Assembly: GCA_958354105.1 (NCBI GenBank)
Contig: CATWVA010000026.1
Span: forward strand, 1 to 25,000
Reading direction: 5' to 3'
DNA length: 25,000 nt
Source: an uncultured Collinsella sp.
GTDB taxonomy: Bacteria > Actinomycetota > Coriobacteriia > Coriobacteriales > Coriobacteriaceae
Of the stretch, positions 1-6,839 are shown piece after piece. The position numbers were made by a program, and so were the translations under genes. The notes under the pieces are model-generated. The model ran no database searches. It saw only the letters and a list, made by a program, of their open reading frames with translations, and was not told the DNA's origin. Numbering within the stretch: the first letter of the stretch is position 1; the number at the start of each line of letters is the position of its first letter.

Positions 1-850
1 TACGATCGACACGGTCGTTGACCAGCGTGTTTGCCGTGATAGAAATCATTGCCGGCTCGCACTCAAGACCACGAATGGGCTCCGGCGCCATATACGGGCA
101 ATCCGTCTCGAACAAAATGCGATCGAGCGGGGTCACCGCAAATGCCTCGCGCACGTCGTCGTTGCGCTTAAAGGTGGCCGCACCGCCATAGGCGATATAG
201 CAGCCCAAACCCACAAAGCGCTCCATCGTGGCTCGATCTTCGCCAAAGCAGTGCAGCACGCAACCGGCCTGAGGCACACCCACCTCGCGCAGCACGTTGT
301 ACGCATCAACGTGCGAGGTGCGCTCCCCATCCGAGTCCTCGTGCCGCAGATGCAGCTCCACCGGCACATTGCGGCGCACGGCAACTTCGAGCTGACGTGC
401 CATGCAATCAATCTGCACGCTATGGGGCGCCGGCGCAATGTCGTCGTCGTAATCCATGTGGTAGTCCAGGCCGATCTCGCCGATACCGGCGCACAAAGGG
501 TCATCGAGCGCGGCAACGACCTGTGCGTGAATGTCGTCGGTATAATCCGGCGCGCCATAGGGGTGAACGCCAGCGAGATACTTGATCTGCGGAATATCCC
601 GCATCGGCAGAATTTCGCGCACGAGCCAGTCGCTATAGTCCGTCACGCTGCGCTTGTCGGCGATGGGGTCGAGCATCGTCACCAACAGGTCGACGCCCGC
701 GGCTTTGGCGCGCACGAGCGTCTCGGGCACTTCTTTGCCCCAAAACGAAAGCAGATGCGCATGCGTGTCGGCAAGCGGTGCCAAGGGCACGGGGCAGGCG
801 ACCGTCTTCTTTTTCTTGGTAAACGTCACGCGTTCGGCATTAGACATCAT
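1..850 (-). CDS. TatD family metal-dependent hydrolase/DNase, 3' end outside window
   Basis: The minus-strand frame opens at 850 and runs off the left edge without a stop (283 codons visible), so only the extreme C-terminus is missing. The TatD amidohydrolase landmarks are present in order: a metal-binding DTHAHL near residue 33, GVHP, GEIGLDYH, HLRHED, LHCF, and ETDCPYMAPEPIRG near the C-terminus. These give the usual His, Glu and Asp metal ligands of a TIM barrel. TatD proteins are cytoplasmic 3'-5' exonucleases or phosphoesterases; the physiological substrate here is unknown. The start is one of two tandem ATGs after AGGAG. It overlaps the end of rsmA by 11 bases, so the two are probably translated together. 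The residues before DTHAHL (about 32, lysine-rich) are longer than usual. Confidence 0.93.
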   Translation of the reverse strand, partial: MMSNAERVTFTKKKKTVACPVPLAPLADTHAHLLSFWGKEVPETLVRAKAAGVDLLVTMLDPIADKRSVTDYSDWLVREILPMRDIPQIKYLAGVHPYGAPDYTDDIHAQVVAALDDPLCAGIGEIGLDYHMDYDDDIAPAPHSVQIDCMARQLEVAVRRNVPVELHLRHEDSDGERTSHVDAYNVLREVGVPQAGCVLHCFGEDRATMERFVGLGCYIAYGGAATFKRNDDVREAFAVTPLDRILFETDCPYMAPEPIRGLECEPAMISITANTLVNDRVDR

Positions 851-1700
851 GGATTAGCTCCTGGGCCAGGCGGACAAAGTCGGCAACATCAAGCGTCTCG
901 GCGCGCGTGGTGGGTGCGATACCGCAAGCCTCAAAGGCGGCATCGAGCACGTCCTTGGCAAAGCCGTTGGCGCTCATGGAATTGCGGATGGTCTTGCGAC
1001 GCTGAGCAAATGCAGCGTCGATCACGCGGGCCACAAACTCGCGATCGAGTCCTTCGGGCACCACGCCGTCAACACGGTCGATACGCACGACGGCCGAGTC
1101 CACGTGCGGCGCCGGCATAAAGCAACGAGGCGGCACCTCAAAGCGACCCGTAACCTGCGCATACAGGCCGAGCTTTGCCGTGTAGCCACCATAGGTCTTG
1201 TTACCCGGCACTGCGGCAATGCGATCGGCAACCTCCTTTTGAACCATGACGACGGCGCGCTTGAGCGCAGGCATCGTCTGGAAGAACTGCAGGATGATCG
1301 TCGCCGCCACGTTATAGGGCAGGTTCGCGACAAATACCGTCGGCTCACCGCCCGCAGCCTGCTCAATCTGCTCCGGCGTCACCCTGAGCGCGTCGCCCAT
1401 GATAAAGCGGAAGTTGGCGTAGTCGGCGGCGTGGGCATCGAGCACCGGCTCGAGCTCGGGATCGGCCTCGATCGACGTGACGCACGCCGCCTCCTGCAGC
1501 AGCGCAAGTGTGAGCGTACCAACGCCGGGGCCAACCTCGAGCACGCGCTCATCGCCCGCAAGCTCGGAAAGCTCGCAAATGCGCTCAATTACATGGTTGT
1601 CGATCAGGAAGTTCTGGCCCAGGCGATGCTTGGTCGCAAGGCCAAACTCCTCTAGCAGTTCCCTTGTTGCCGTGGGGTTTGCCAAAGGCGAAGTTGTCAT
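840..1700 (-). CDS. rsmA: 16S rRNA (adenine(1518)-N(6)/adenine(1519)-N(6))-dimethyltransferase RsmA (KsgA)
   Basis: The 286-aa protein has normal length for KsgA. It dimethylates two adjacent adenines in the 3'-terminal hairpin of 16S rRNA, a late step of 30S assembly. Visible family signatures are LGQNFLID near the N-terminus, the SAM-binding EVGPGVGTLTLALL, the catalytic NLPYN of N6-adenine methylases, and the C-terminal RRKTIRNS. The ATG at 1700 follows GGAGG with 5-base spacing. The gene sits downstream of metG and overlaps the TatD gene. The metG-tatD-rsmA neighbourhood is common in Gram-positive bacteria, though here rsmA precedes tatD. A terminator lies between metG and rsmA, so rsmA needs read-through or its own promoter. 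Confidence 0.97.
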   Translation of the reverse strand: MTTSPLANPTATRELLEEFGLATKHRLGQNFLIDNHVIERICELSELAGDERVLEVGPGVGTLTLALLQEAACVTSIEADPELEPVLDAHAADYANFRFIMGDALRVTPEQIEQAAGGEPTVFVANLPYNVAATIILQFFQTMPALKRAVVMVQKEVADRIAAVPGNKTYGGYTAKLGLYAQVTGRFEVPPRCFMPAPHVDSAVVRIDRVDGVVPEGLDREFVARVIDAAFAQRRKTIRNSMSANGFAKDVLDAAFEACGIAPTTRAETLDVADFVRLAQELIHDV

Positions 1701-1735
1701 AGTTGCCTCCTTAGCATGGTGGCGGCGTCTTGAAA

Positions 1736-1766
1736 CAAAAGGGCATGGACCGTTGCGGCCATGCCC
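1736..1766 (-). terminator. Rho-independent terminator after metG
   Basis: On the minus strand a stem of 8 bp (1741-1748 paired with 1759-1766) is followed by TTTTGTTT (complement of 1733-1740). It lies 40 bases past the metG stop and about 40 bases before the rsmA start, so it either ends the metG transcript or attenuates read-through into rsmA-tatD. Confidence 0.8.
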
Positions 1767-1805
1767 TTACATCTAAACAGCAAATTGCCGATATGGCGCG
1801 GCGTC

Positions 1806-3407
1806 TTAGCCCAGGCGCGGGAACAGCGGCTCGCCCTTCTCGACGGGCTGACCACCGGCAAGCAGGCCCCAAGCGCAAATGCCCTTGAGGTCGTCGCTGG
1901 CGGCCTCGTCCTCGCAGGACAGGCGGCGCAGGGCCTCGGCAGAGGTCTGGGGCATGAGCGGCATCAGCAGGTGAGCGGCAATGCGAATGGCCTCGAGCAG
2001 GTTATAGATCACAAACGCCAGCTCGTCAGCCTTGGCCTCGTCTTTGGCAAGCGCCCAGGGCTCGGAGTCCTCGATGTAGTGGTTGGCGGCGTGGATGAGC
2101 TCCATGACCTCGTCCTTAGCTCCACCGTAATCGAGCACGTCCATCTTAGCCATGTAGCGCTCGACCAGGCCGTCGGCAATCTTTGCCAGCGGGTTGTCGA
2201 ACGCATCGAACGACGCGGGCTTGGCGGGCGCGCAACCGTCAAAGTACTTGCCGCTCATGTTGAGCGAACGCGAGATAAGGTTGCCCCAGCTGTTGGCCAG
2301 GTCGGCGTTGTAGACCTGCTCCATGCGATCGAAGCTGATGGCGCCGTCGGTGCCGGGAACGACGTCGGTCATAAAGTAATAGCGATAGCCCTCGACGCCC
2401 AGCATGTCGATAACGTCCTGCGGAGCGATGGCGTTGCCGCGGCTCTTGGACATCTTTTCGGCCTTGCCGGTCTCGGCATTGCGCACGGTCAGGAAGCCGT
2501 GGGCAAAGACGTGCTCGGGCAGGGCCTCGCCAATGGCCATGAGCATGGCGGGCCAAATGACGCAGTGGAAGCGGATGATGTCCTTACCCACGATGTGGAA
2601 CTGCGCGGGCCAGCGATAGGCCAGCTCGGCACGCGCCTCGTCGGTGTCGACACCGTAGCCGACGGCCGTCATATAGTTGAGCAGTGCATCGAACCACACG
2701 TAGGTCACGTGGCCCTCGTCAAACGGGACCTGAATGCCCCAGTCAAAGCTCGTGCGGCTCACGGAAAGGTCGTTAAGACCGCCCTCGACAAAGCTACGTA
2801 CCTCGTTCATGCGGAACGCAGGCTCGACAAAGTCGGGGTGCTCGTCATAGAGCTTGAGCAGCTTGTCCTGGAAGGCGGAAAGCTTAAAGAAGTAGGACTC
2901 CTCCTGCACGCGCTCAAGCGGACGGTGGCAGTCGGGGCACAGGTGCTGGCCGACGCTGCCGTACTCCTCGTCGCCCTTCTGGACCTGAGTATCGGTGAAG
3001 TAGGTCTCGTCAGGCACGCAATACCAGCCGTCGTAGCTGCCCTTATACAGGTAACCGGACTCCTTCATGCGCTCCCACAGGTACTGCACGGCATGATGCT
3101 GGCGCGGCTCGGTGGTGCGGATGAAGTCGTCGTTGGAAATCTCGAGTTTGCTCCAAAGCTCCTTGAAGTGCGGGGCCTGGCTGTCGGTCCACTCCTGCGG
3201 CGTCATGCCATGCTTGGCTGCGGCCTCGGCGACCTTCTCGCCGTGCTCGTCCATGCCGGTCAGGAACTTGACGTTATAGCCGGCGGAGCGGCGATAGCGA
3301 GCCTGAACATCGGCGATGATGGTGGAATAAGCCGTGCCCAGGTGCGGATCGGCGTTGACGTAGTAGATGGGCGTCGTGATAAAGAACGAAGGCTTGCTTT
3401 GATCCAT
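1806..3407 (-). CDS. metG: Methionyl-tRNA synthetase (short form, no C-terminal tRNA-binding domain)
   Basis: The 533-aa class I aminoacyl-tRNA synthetase charges tRNA-Met and is essential for translation. The N-terminus carries the TPIYYVN...PHLG nucleotide-binding motif (residues 12-25). The connecting region has GWYCVPDE and CPDCHRPL, compatible with a zinc knuckle of the one-knuckle type. KMSKS lies at residues 318-322 in a perfect EKMSKSRGNAI context, followed by the helical anticodon-binding domain. The protein stops without the EMAP/Trbp-like domain found in longer forms. The ATG at 3407 is preceded by GGAGGAC at good spacing. One oddity is that the HIGH signature reads His-Leu-Gly-Thr (residues 22-25), so the usual final His is Thr. 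Confidence 0.97.
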   Translation of the reverse strand: MDQSKPSFFITTPIYYVNADPHLGTAYSTIIADVQARYRRSAGYNVKFLTGMDEHGEKVAEAAAKHGMTPQEWTDSQAPHFKELWSKLEISNDDFIRTTEPRQHHAVQYLWERMKESGYLYKGSYDGWYCVPDETYFTDTQVQKGDEEYGSVGQHLCPDCHRPLERVQEESYFFKLSAFQDKLLKLYDEHPDFVEPAFRMNEVRSFVEGGLNDLSVSRTSFDWGIQVPFDEGHVTYVWFDALLNYMTAVGYGVDTDEARAELAYRWPAQFHIVGKDIIRFHCVIWPAMLMAIGEALPEHVFAHGFLTVRNAETGKAEKMSKSRGNAIAPQDVIDMLGVEGYRYYFMTDVVPGTDGAISFDRMEQVYNADLANSWGNLISRSLNMSGKYFDGCAPAKPASFDAFDNPLAKIADGLVERYMAKMDVLDYGGAKDEVMELIHAANHYIEDSEPWALAKDEAKADELAFVIYNLLEAIRIAAHLLMPLMPQTSAEALRRLSCEDEAASDDLKGICAWGLLAGGQPVEKGEPLFPRLG

Positions 3408-3446
3408 GGGGTTTGTCCTCCAGAAAAACGTTGCATACAGGGGATG

Positions 3447-3475
3447 ATTCTAGCGCAAGGGCTGGATATCCTCCA
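3447..3475 (-). promoter_or_regulatory. Candidate metG promoter
   Basis: The 69-base gap between rsmI and metG holds a minus-strand TAGAAT (3447-3452) suitable as a -10. The hexamer 17 bases further upstream (TGGAGG) is a poor -35. No T-box or other long leader can fit in the gap. Confidence 0.35.
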
Positions 3476-3476
3476 T

Positions 3477-4355
3477 CTATTGCATATCGAGCACCATGGC
3501 ATAGACATCGCGCTTGCGGCGCGAATACTTCTGAGACAGGCGCTTGGCCACCGCAGAGGCGGGCTCCCCCTCCTCGAGTGCGGTGCGGATATCCTCGCGC
3601 AGGGCCTCGTCGGGATCCGCTGCCGCGGCGCCAACCGGCACGATGCCGGCCTCCTCATCCTCGCTCGGCGGCGCAATGACCAGCGCAATCTCGCCCTTTA
3701 CCTCGCCGCGAGCACGCAGCTCCTCGGCGAGCTGGGCAGCGGGCCCGCGCAAGACCTCCTCGTGCAGCTTGGTGAGTTCGCGGCAGACGGCAACCTCACG
3801 CTGAGGAAAGACCTCTGTCACGGCCTCGAGCGTCGCCACGATGCGATGTGGAGACTCGTAGAAGATGAGCGCGCCGGGAACCACGGCAAGGCGCTGCAAA
3901 CGGCGCACGCGGTCGCCGTGCTTTCGGCCCAAAAAGCCCTCGAAGAAAAAATGCTCGCAGGGAATGCCGGACGAAACGAGCGCCGTGACGCAAGCGGAGG
4001 GCCCGGGGACAACTTCTACAGGCACATCGGCCTCACGCGCTGCCTCGACCAGCGCCTGGCCGGGATCGGACACGCTCGGCATGCCGGCGTCCGAGGCAAA
4101 AGCGAGGGTCTCCCCCGCCAGCAGACGGTCGACCAGGCCGGCGGCGCGGCTGGCGATCACATTCTCGTCGCAACGGACAAGCGGCTTGGAAATGCCCAGA
4201 TGCATCAGCAGCTTTGACGTCACACGCGTGTCTTCGCAGCAGATGGCATCGGCGGCGGCAAACGCCTCGCCAACGCGCGGGGACAGGTCACCCAGGTTGC
4301 CGATGGGCGTGCCGACCACATAGAGTTTGCCCGTATGGGCGCTGTTTTGCGTCAT
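3477..4355 (-). CDS. rsmI: 16S rRNA (cytidine(1402)-2'-O)-methyltransferase RsmI
   Basis: The 292-aa protein has the usual length of the tetrapyrrole-methylase-fold enzyme that 2'-O-methylates C1402 in the ribosomal P site using SAM. Diagnostic motifs are LYVVGTPIGNLGD at the N-terminus, CEDTR, SDAGMPSVSDPG (SAM pocket), FEGFLGRK, and FYESPHR. The C-terminal extension, SQKYSRRKRDVYAM, is the usual RsmI tail. The ATG at 4355 lies 6 bases after the stop of the GH5-like gene, so the two are probably one transcript. The ribosome binding site (AGGTTG) is modest, consistent with translational coupling. Confidence 0.96.
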   Translation of the reverse strand: MTQNSAHTGKLYVVGTPIGNLGDLSPRVGEAFAAADAICCEDTRVTSKLLMHLGISKPLVRCDENVIASRAAGLVDRLLAGETLAFASDAGMPSVSDPGQALVEAAREADVPVEVVPGPSACVTALVSSGIPCEHFFFEGFLGRKHGDRVRRLQRLAVVPGALIFYESPHRIVATLEAVTEVFPQREVAVCRELTKLHEEVLRGPAAQLAEELRARGEVKGEIALVIAPPSEDEEAGIVPVGAAAADPDEALREDIRTALEEGEPASAVAKRLSQKYSRRKRDVYAMVLDMQ

Positions 4356-4361
4356 ATCAAC

Positions 4362-5423
4362 CTATTCAATCATGCCGCGCTCGAGCGTACCGAGCGCCGC
4401 GCGGGCGTCCCATGCTGCAATGCGCTTCTCGGTCTTCCACGTTTGGAAGAACCAACCGGCAGCCGGCGCAAACGAAGCCAGCTGGTTGGCAATAAACACG
4501 CGCTCGTAGGCATTGCGGCCCTCGGGCGTAACCGACGAGTTGGCAAAGATCGCCGCGCCCGACCATTCGCCCACCAGCACGGGGAACCCTGTCGAAATCG
4601 CTTCTTTAAGCTCGCGCTTGTTACGCGAAATCGCCGTCGTCAGCCCGCGGGGGCTCGTGATGTCGAGCGCATACTCGTCGCGGTAATGGTACAGGTGAAG
4701 GTCCATGTAGACGTTCTTGTACTTGGCGCCGCGCATAAAATGCTTCCACTCGCTGGGATGCCCCGAAGACGAGAAGACGACGATCTTATCCTCGGGCATA
4801 TACGAACGGACGAGCTCGTAGGCATCGCGATAGAAATTGCGCAGGTAGTGGGCCGGAATGCCATCCGTCATGGTAAAGAGGCTCTTGCGGACGCTCATCT
4901 GCGGCGTGTCCAGCAGCTCAATGCCCAGCAGGCTCTCGGCCTCGCCGTAGCGATCGGCCAGGCGCTCGAGCACGTCGAGTGCGACATGACGGCCATTGGT
5001 GGACGAATGCCACTCGGCAACAGCCTCTGGCGTAGTGGGCGAATCGTTGGAATCGCCCTGGCCACCGGGCACCGTTGCCAGGTCGAGCAGCACGCGGATG
5101 TCGTACTTGGCAGCCCACTCAATCGCACGGTCGATGTAGTCGACAACCGAGATGTAGGACGCATCGGACTCCTGCGAGCCAAAAGCATACCAGGGCACCG
5201 GCAGACGCACGGCATTGAGGCCGATCTGCGCCATACGGCGAAAATCGTCCTCACTCACAAACGTCTCGTAATGACGGCGCATGCGCTCGTTATAGGCGGC
5301 GGTGCCCATGGCCTCCTGCAGCTCGGCCGCGTTGGATGCGCCGGTCGCCGCGTATAGCGACGGGGTCACCCAAGGCTCGGGAATAAACCAGCCAGAGAGA
5401 TTAACGCCGAGTATCCTCTCCAT
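4362..5423 (-). CDS. Glycoside hydrolase family 5-like protein (exo-beta-glucanase type), acid/base Glu replaced
   Basis: I place the start at 5423 (353 aa), where ATG follows AAGGGGG. The frame is open further upstream, but that part reads through promoter-like DNA. The N-terminus GVNLSGWFIPEPWVTPSL closely resembles the opening of fungal and bacterial GH5 exo-1,3-beta-glucanases. VRLPVPWYAF carries the conserved Arg, MDLHLYHY the conserved His/Tyr strand, and LVGEWSGA the nucleophile Glu (E286). The acid/base motif normally reads Asn-Glu-Pro after GIEL, but here it reads Asp-Thr-Pro (D172, T173), so the proton donor is missing. No signal peptide or membrane segment is visible, so the protein is probably cytoplasmic. 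It may be an inactive carbohydrate-binding relative or an enzyme with altered chemistry. It is upstream of rsmI in the same orientation. Confidence 0.85.
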   Translation of the reverse strand: MERILGVNLSGWFIPEPWVTPSLYAATGASNAAELQEAMGTAAYNERMRRHYETFVSEDDFRRMAQIGLNAVRLPVPWYAFGSQESDASYISVVDYIDRAIEWAAKYDIRVLLDLATVPGGQGDSNDSPTTPEAVAEWHSSTNGRHVALDVLERLADRYGEAESLLGIELLDTPQMSVRKSLFTMTDGIPAHYLRNFYRDAYELVRSYMPEDKIVVFSSSGHPSEWKHFMRGAKYKNVYMDLHLYHYRDEYALDITSPRGLTTAISRNKRELKEAISTGFPVLVGEWSGAAIFANSSVTPEGRNAYERVFIANQLASFAPAAGWFFQTWKTEKRIAAWDARAALGTLERGMIE

Positions 5424-5488
5424 CACTGCCCCCTTCGAATCGTGCAGGTCGAGCCTGCATCGTATTGCATAGGAAAAGTATCGTTTTG

Positions 5489-5525
5489 AGTATACCCGCG
5501 CGTGCGGACAGACGACCGAACGGTC
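5489..5525 (-). promoter_or_regulatory. Candidate promoter and operator for the GH5-like gene
   Basis: A minus-strand TATACT (5489-5494) lies 65 bases before the GH5-like start codon. The expected -35 position is occupied by a small inverted repeat, GACCG-AA-CGGTC (5514-5525), rather than by a TTGACA-like hexamer. That arrangement suits a regulated promoter, but no regulator is identified. Confidence 0.4.
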
Positions 5526-5644
5526 TGCAAAGTGGCGCAAAAGCGGGAGAAATGTCTGGGGCGGGCACGCTGAGATGTGCACGCACGTCGGAAGTAAGCA
5601 CCGGAAAGCGCATCCCGTTTTATCAATCAATAATGGGGTGCATT

Positions 5645-5654
5645 TTCCGCGGAA
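5645..5654. repeat. 10-bp perfect palindrome TTCCGCGGAA
   Basis: The palindrome sits inside a wider imperfect inverted repeat (GGGGT at 5635-5639 against ACCCC at 5654-5658), just outside the first copy of the 63-bp tRNA-end repeat. Its role is unknown. The DNA from 5526 to 5644 shows no gene or clear signal. Confidence 0.4.
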
Positions 5655-5660
5655 CCCCAC

Positions 5661-5692
5661 ATAAAAGAAAAGGACCCCTTTGCAGAGGTCCT
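5661..5692 (-). terminator. Second (duplicated) Rho-independent terminator
   Basis: The stem of 5671-5676 with 5687-5692 is followed on the minus strand by TTTTCTTTTAT. It is an exact copy of the terminator directly behind tRNA-Phe and gives a tandem stop before the GH5-like gene. Confidence 0.7.
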
Positions 5693-5723
5693 AGTCAATT
5701 CAAGGTGGCGGGGAAGGGAATCG
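5661..5723. repeat. 63-bp direct repeat, copy 1: partial tRNA-Phe 3' end plus terminator
   Basis: These 63 bases are identical to 5847-5909. They contain, on the minus strand, the last 18 bases or so of tRNA-Phe (T-loop to discriminator), a short linker and the tRNA terminator. The tRNA sequence stops abruptly after GGAATCG (plus strand) at 5723 and changes into the GC-rich insert. It is therefore a gene remnant, not a second tRNA. Confidence 0.9.
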
Positions 5724-5833
5724 CGTCCGCGCGCTGCGCGGACGGACCGCTGCGGCGCTTGCGCGCCTTGCGAGCTACGCTGGCAAACGCTAACGCGTTT
5801 CCTCAGCTCCGCGCCCTCACGGGGTTCGATTCC
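5724..5833. repeat. Hairpin-rich insert between the two tRNA-end repeats
   Basis: This GC-rich stretch contains stacked hairpins. There is a perfect 9-bp stem with a 3-base loop (5724-5744), then CCGC-T-GCGG, then GGCGC-TTGC-GCGCC, and further on AAACGC-TAAC-GCGTTT. Its right end (5821-5833) is the exact reverse complement of 13 bases of the tRNA-Phe T-arm (5903-5915). Its left border is the truncated T-arm itself, so the ends form a GGAATCG/CGATTCC inverted pair. It has no plausible coding frame. It resembles a small non-autonomous palindromic repeat, but dispersal in the genome cannot be seen here. Confidence 0.6.
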
Positions 5834-5846
5834 GTGCAGGGTCTAT

Positions 5847-5891
5847 ATAAAAGAAAAGGACCCCTTTGCAGAGGTCCTAGTCAATTCAAGG

Positions 5892-5909
<18 letters not shown>
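5847..5909. repeat. 63-bp direct repeat, copy 2: tRNA-Phe 3' end plus terminator
   Basis: Identical over 63 bases to 5661-5723, with a period of 186 bp. This copy is continuous with the complete tRNA-Phe gene, so it is probably the original. Confidence 0.9.
5849..5878 (-). terminator. Rho-independent terminator of tRNA-Phe
   Basis: The minus-strand stem AGGACC/GGTCCT (5873-5878 with 5857-5862) is followed by TTTTCTTTTAT. It lies about 14 bases beyond the tRNA 3' end. Confidence 0.75.
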
Positions 5910-5964
<55 letters not shown>

Positions 5965-5975
5965 ATTTGAGGTGT

Positions 5976-5990
5976 GCCTTGTTTCAAGGC
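5976..5990 (-). other. Leader hairpin before tRNA-Phe
   Basis: GCCTTG and CAAGGC form a 6-bp stem with a 3-base loop right at the predicted transcript start. It may protect or position the precursor for RNase P, which is inference. Confidence 0.4.
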
Positions 5991-5996
5991 TTGATT

Positions 5997-6024
5997 AGTA
6001 TAACCAAGGACGCGCTCCGGTCAA
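5997..6024 (-). promoter_or_regulatory. Promoter of tRNA-Phe
   Basis: On the minus strand TTGACC (6019-6024) and TATACT (5997-6002) are separated by 16 bases. Each differs from the sigma-70/SigA consensus at one position. Transcription would start near 5990, about 26 bases before the mature tRNA. Confidence 0.8.
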
Positions 6025-6099
6025 CCGAGAATTTAAAAAAAGTTTTTGAGCACGGCGTCAGCCACAAGTCCGATCCTATAGAACAGCACGTTAGAGATA

Positions 6100-6387
6100 T
6101 CAACCCGCCGCAAGAAGTTTTTCGCTCACGGCTGCACGGGCAAACTCACTTGGCGTCATTCCTTCAGCCGCCGCCCGTCGACGAATCGCCTCCTTCATCC
6201 CTAGGGGAATCTTGACCGATAGCGTTGCCGTACCTTCGCTTGAAAGTGGAGGCCGCCCGTGCACGATCCCCCCAACGGTATGCTCGCCGTCCGGAAACTC
6301 GCCATGCTCGTACGACTCGCACCATGTGTCAATCATTTCATCCGTTACAACCTGACCATTGGCAGCCGTATACGCCTTGCTCATCAT
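6100..6387 (-). CDS. Ribbon-helix-helix (CopG/Arc-like) protein, antitoxin-like
   Basis: The 95-aa protein has an acidic N-terminal half (EMIDTWCESYEHGEFP) and a C-terminal ribbon-helix-helix fold. The strand TATLSVKIP is followed by helix GMKEAIRRRAAAEGM, the TPSEFARAAV turn-helix, then KLLAAG. This architecture is typical of type II antitoxins and small DNA-binding repressors. Two tandem ATGs follow AGAGGGG, and the start overlaps the stop of a micro-ORF as ATGATGA. No toxin gene lies on either side: downstream are 135 bases leading to tRNA-Phe, and upstream is only the micro-ORF. It is therefore an orphan antitoxin-like gene or a stand-alone regulator, perhaps cotranscribed with the Tad operon tail. 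Confidence 0.75.
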   Translation of the reverse strand: MMSKAYTAANGQVVTDEMIDTWCESYEHGEFPDGEHTVGGIVHGRPPLSSEGTATLSVKIPLGMKEAIRRRAAAEGMTPSEFARAAVSEKLLAAG

Positions 6388-6476
6388 CGACCCCTCTGCC
6401 GAGCTTGCTCGATCTCTTGCCAGAATTTCTCCTCCATCTTACCCAGTTTCGTATGACGAAAGTCCGCTGTCGCCAA
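6384..6476 (-). CDS. Micro-ORF coupled to the RHH gene
   Basis: The frame lies between the DUF192 gene and the RHH gene. It can start at TTG 6476 (30 aa, LATADFRHTKLGKMEEKFW...) or at ATG 6437 (17 aa, MEEKFWQEIEQARQRGR). Its TGA overlaps the RHH start codons, a classic coupling arrangement. The peptide is charged and helical and is not recognised. It could be a remnant of a toxin partner or a translational leader. Confidence that it is translated is low. Confidence 0.3.
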   Translation of the reverse strand: MATADFRHTKLGKMEEKFWQEIEQARQRGR

Positions 6477-6479
6477 TTC

Positions 6480-6839
6480 TTACGTTGGCACTTGTTGAAA
6501 GGCGGGAGGTGTAGCGAGGATTGAAGGGCGTTCCAGCACCGCCCAGGCACCGGGACAGGAACACATGCGCCAAGGACGGACGTTTTCGTAGCATGCGAGG
6601 ATGCTGCCGTTGCGGTCGATAAAAGCAATGTCGATGGGGTAGGCCATAAAGCAGGTGTGGACCGAAGAGCAGCGTGGGAACGCCATGACGAGCGGCAACC
6701 CGTTGGCGGCAATCGGAGACCGTCCCAGCATGCCGCGCAGGCGCACGGCAAACGACTCCGCCACCACAAACTCGGCAGGCGTCCAACCCAGCCTGTTGAG
6801 CGCCCGCGCGTAGGCAATGTAGGATGAGGCCGCGGTCAC
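6480..6839 (-). CDS. DUF192 (UPF0127) family protein at the end of the Tad operon
   Basis: I start it at GTG 6839, which overlaps the TGA of the TadE-like gene before it (119 aa). GGGGGTGG upstream can act as the ribosome binding site. The DUF192 pattern is clear: FAVRLRGMLGR near residue 30, then CFMAYPIDIAFIDRNGSIL, then a final VLERP. Family members are small beta-rich proteins of unknown function, often exported elsewhere; this one has no obvious signal peptide. Its overlap with the pilus genes suggests a part in pilus biogenesis, which is inference. Confidence 0.8.
   Translation of the reverse strand: MTAASSYIAYARALNRLGWTPAEFVVAESFAVRLRGMLGRSPIAANGLPLVMAFPRCSSVHTCFMAYPIDIAFIDRNGSILACYENVRPWRMCSCPGAWAVLERPSILATPPAFQQVPT

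Noticed and set aside
3408..3476. T-box riboswitch before metG
   Set aside because: The gap is only 69 bases and shows none of the T-box landmarks.
1761..4217. 818-codon plus-strand open frame
   Set aside because: It lies antisense to metG and rsmI, both certain from motifs. It has no family features and arises from GC-rich codon bias.
5661..5833. A second tRNA gene
   Set aside because: Only the T-arm and acceptor 3' end are present. No D-arm or anticodon arm can be drawn, so it is a remnant.
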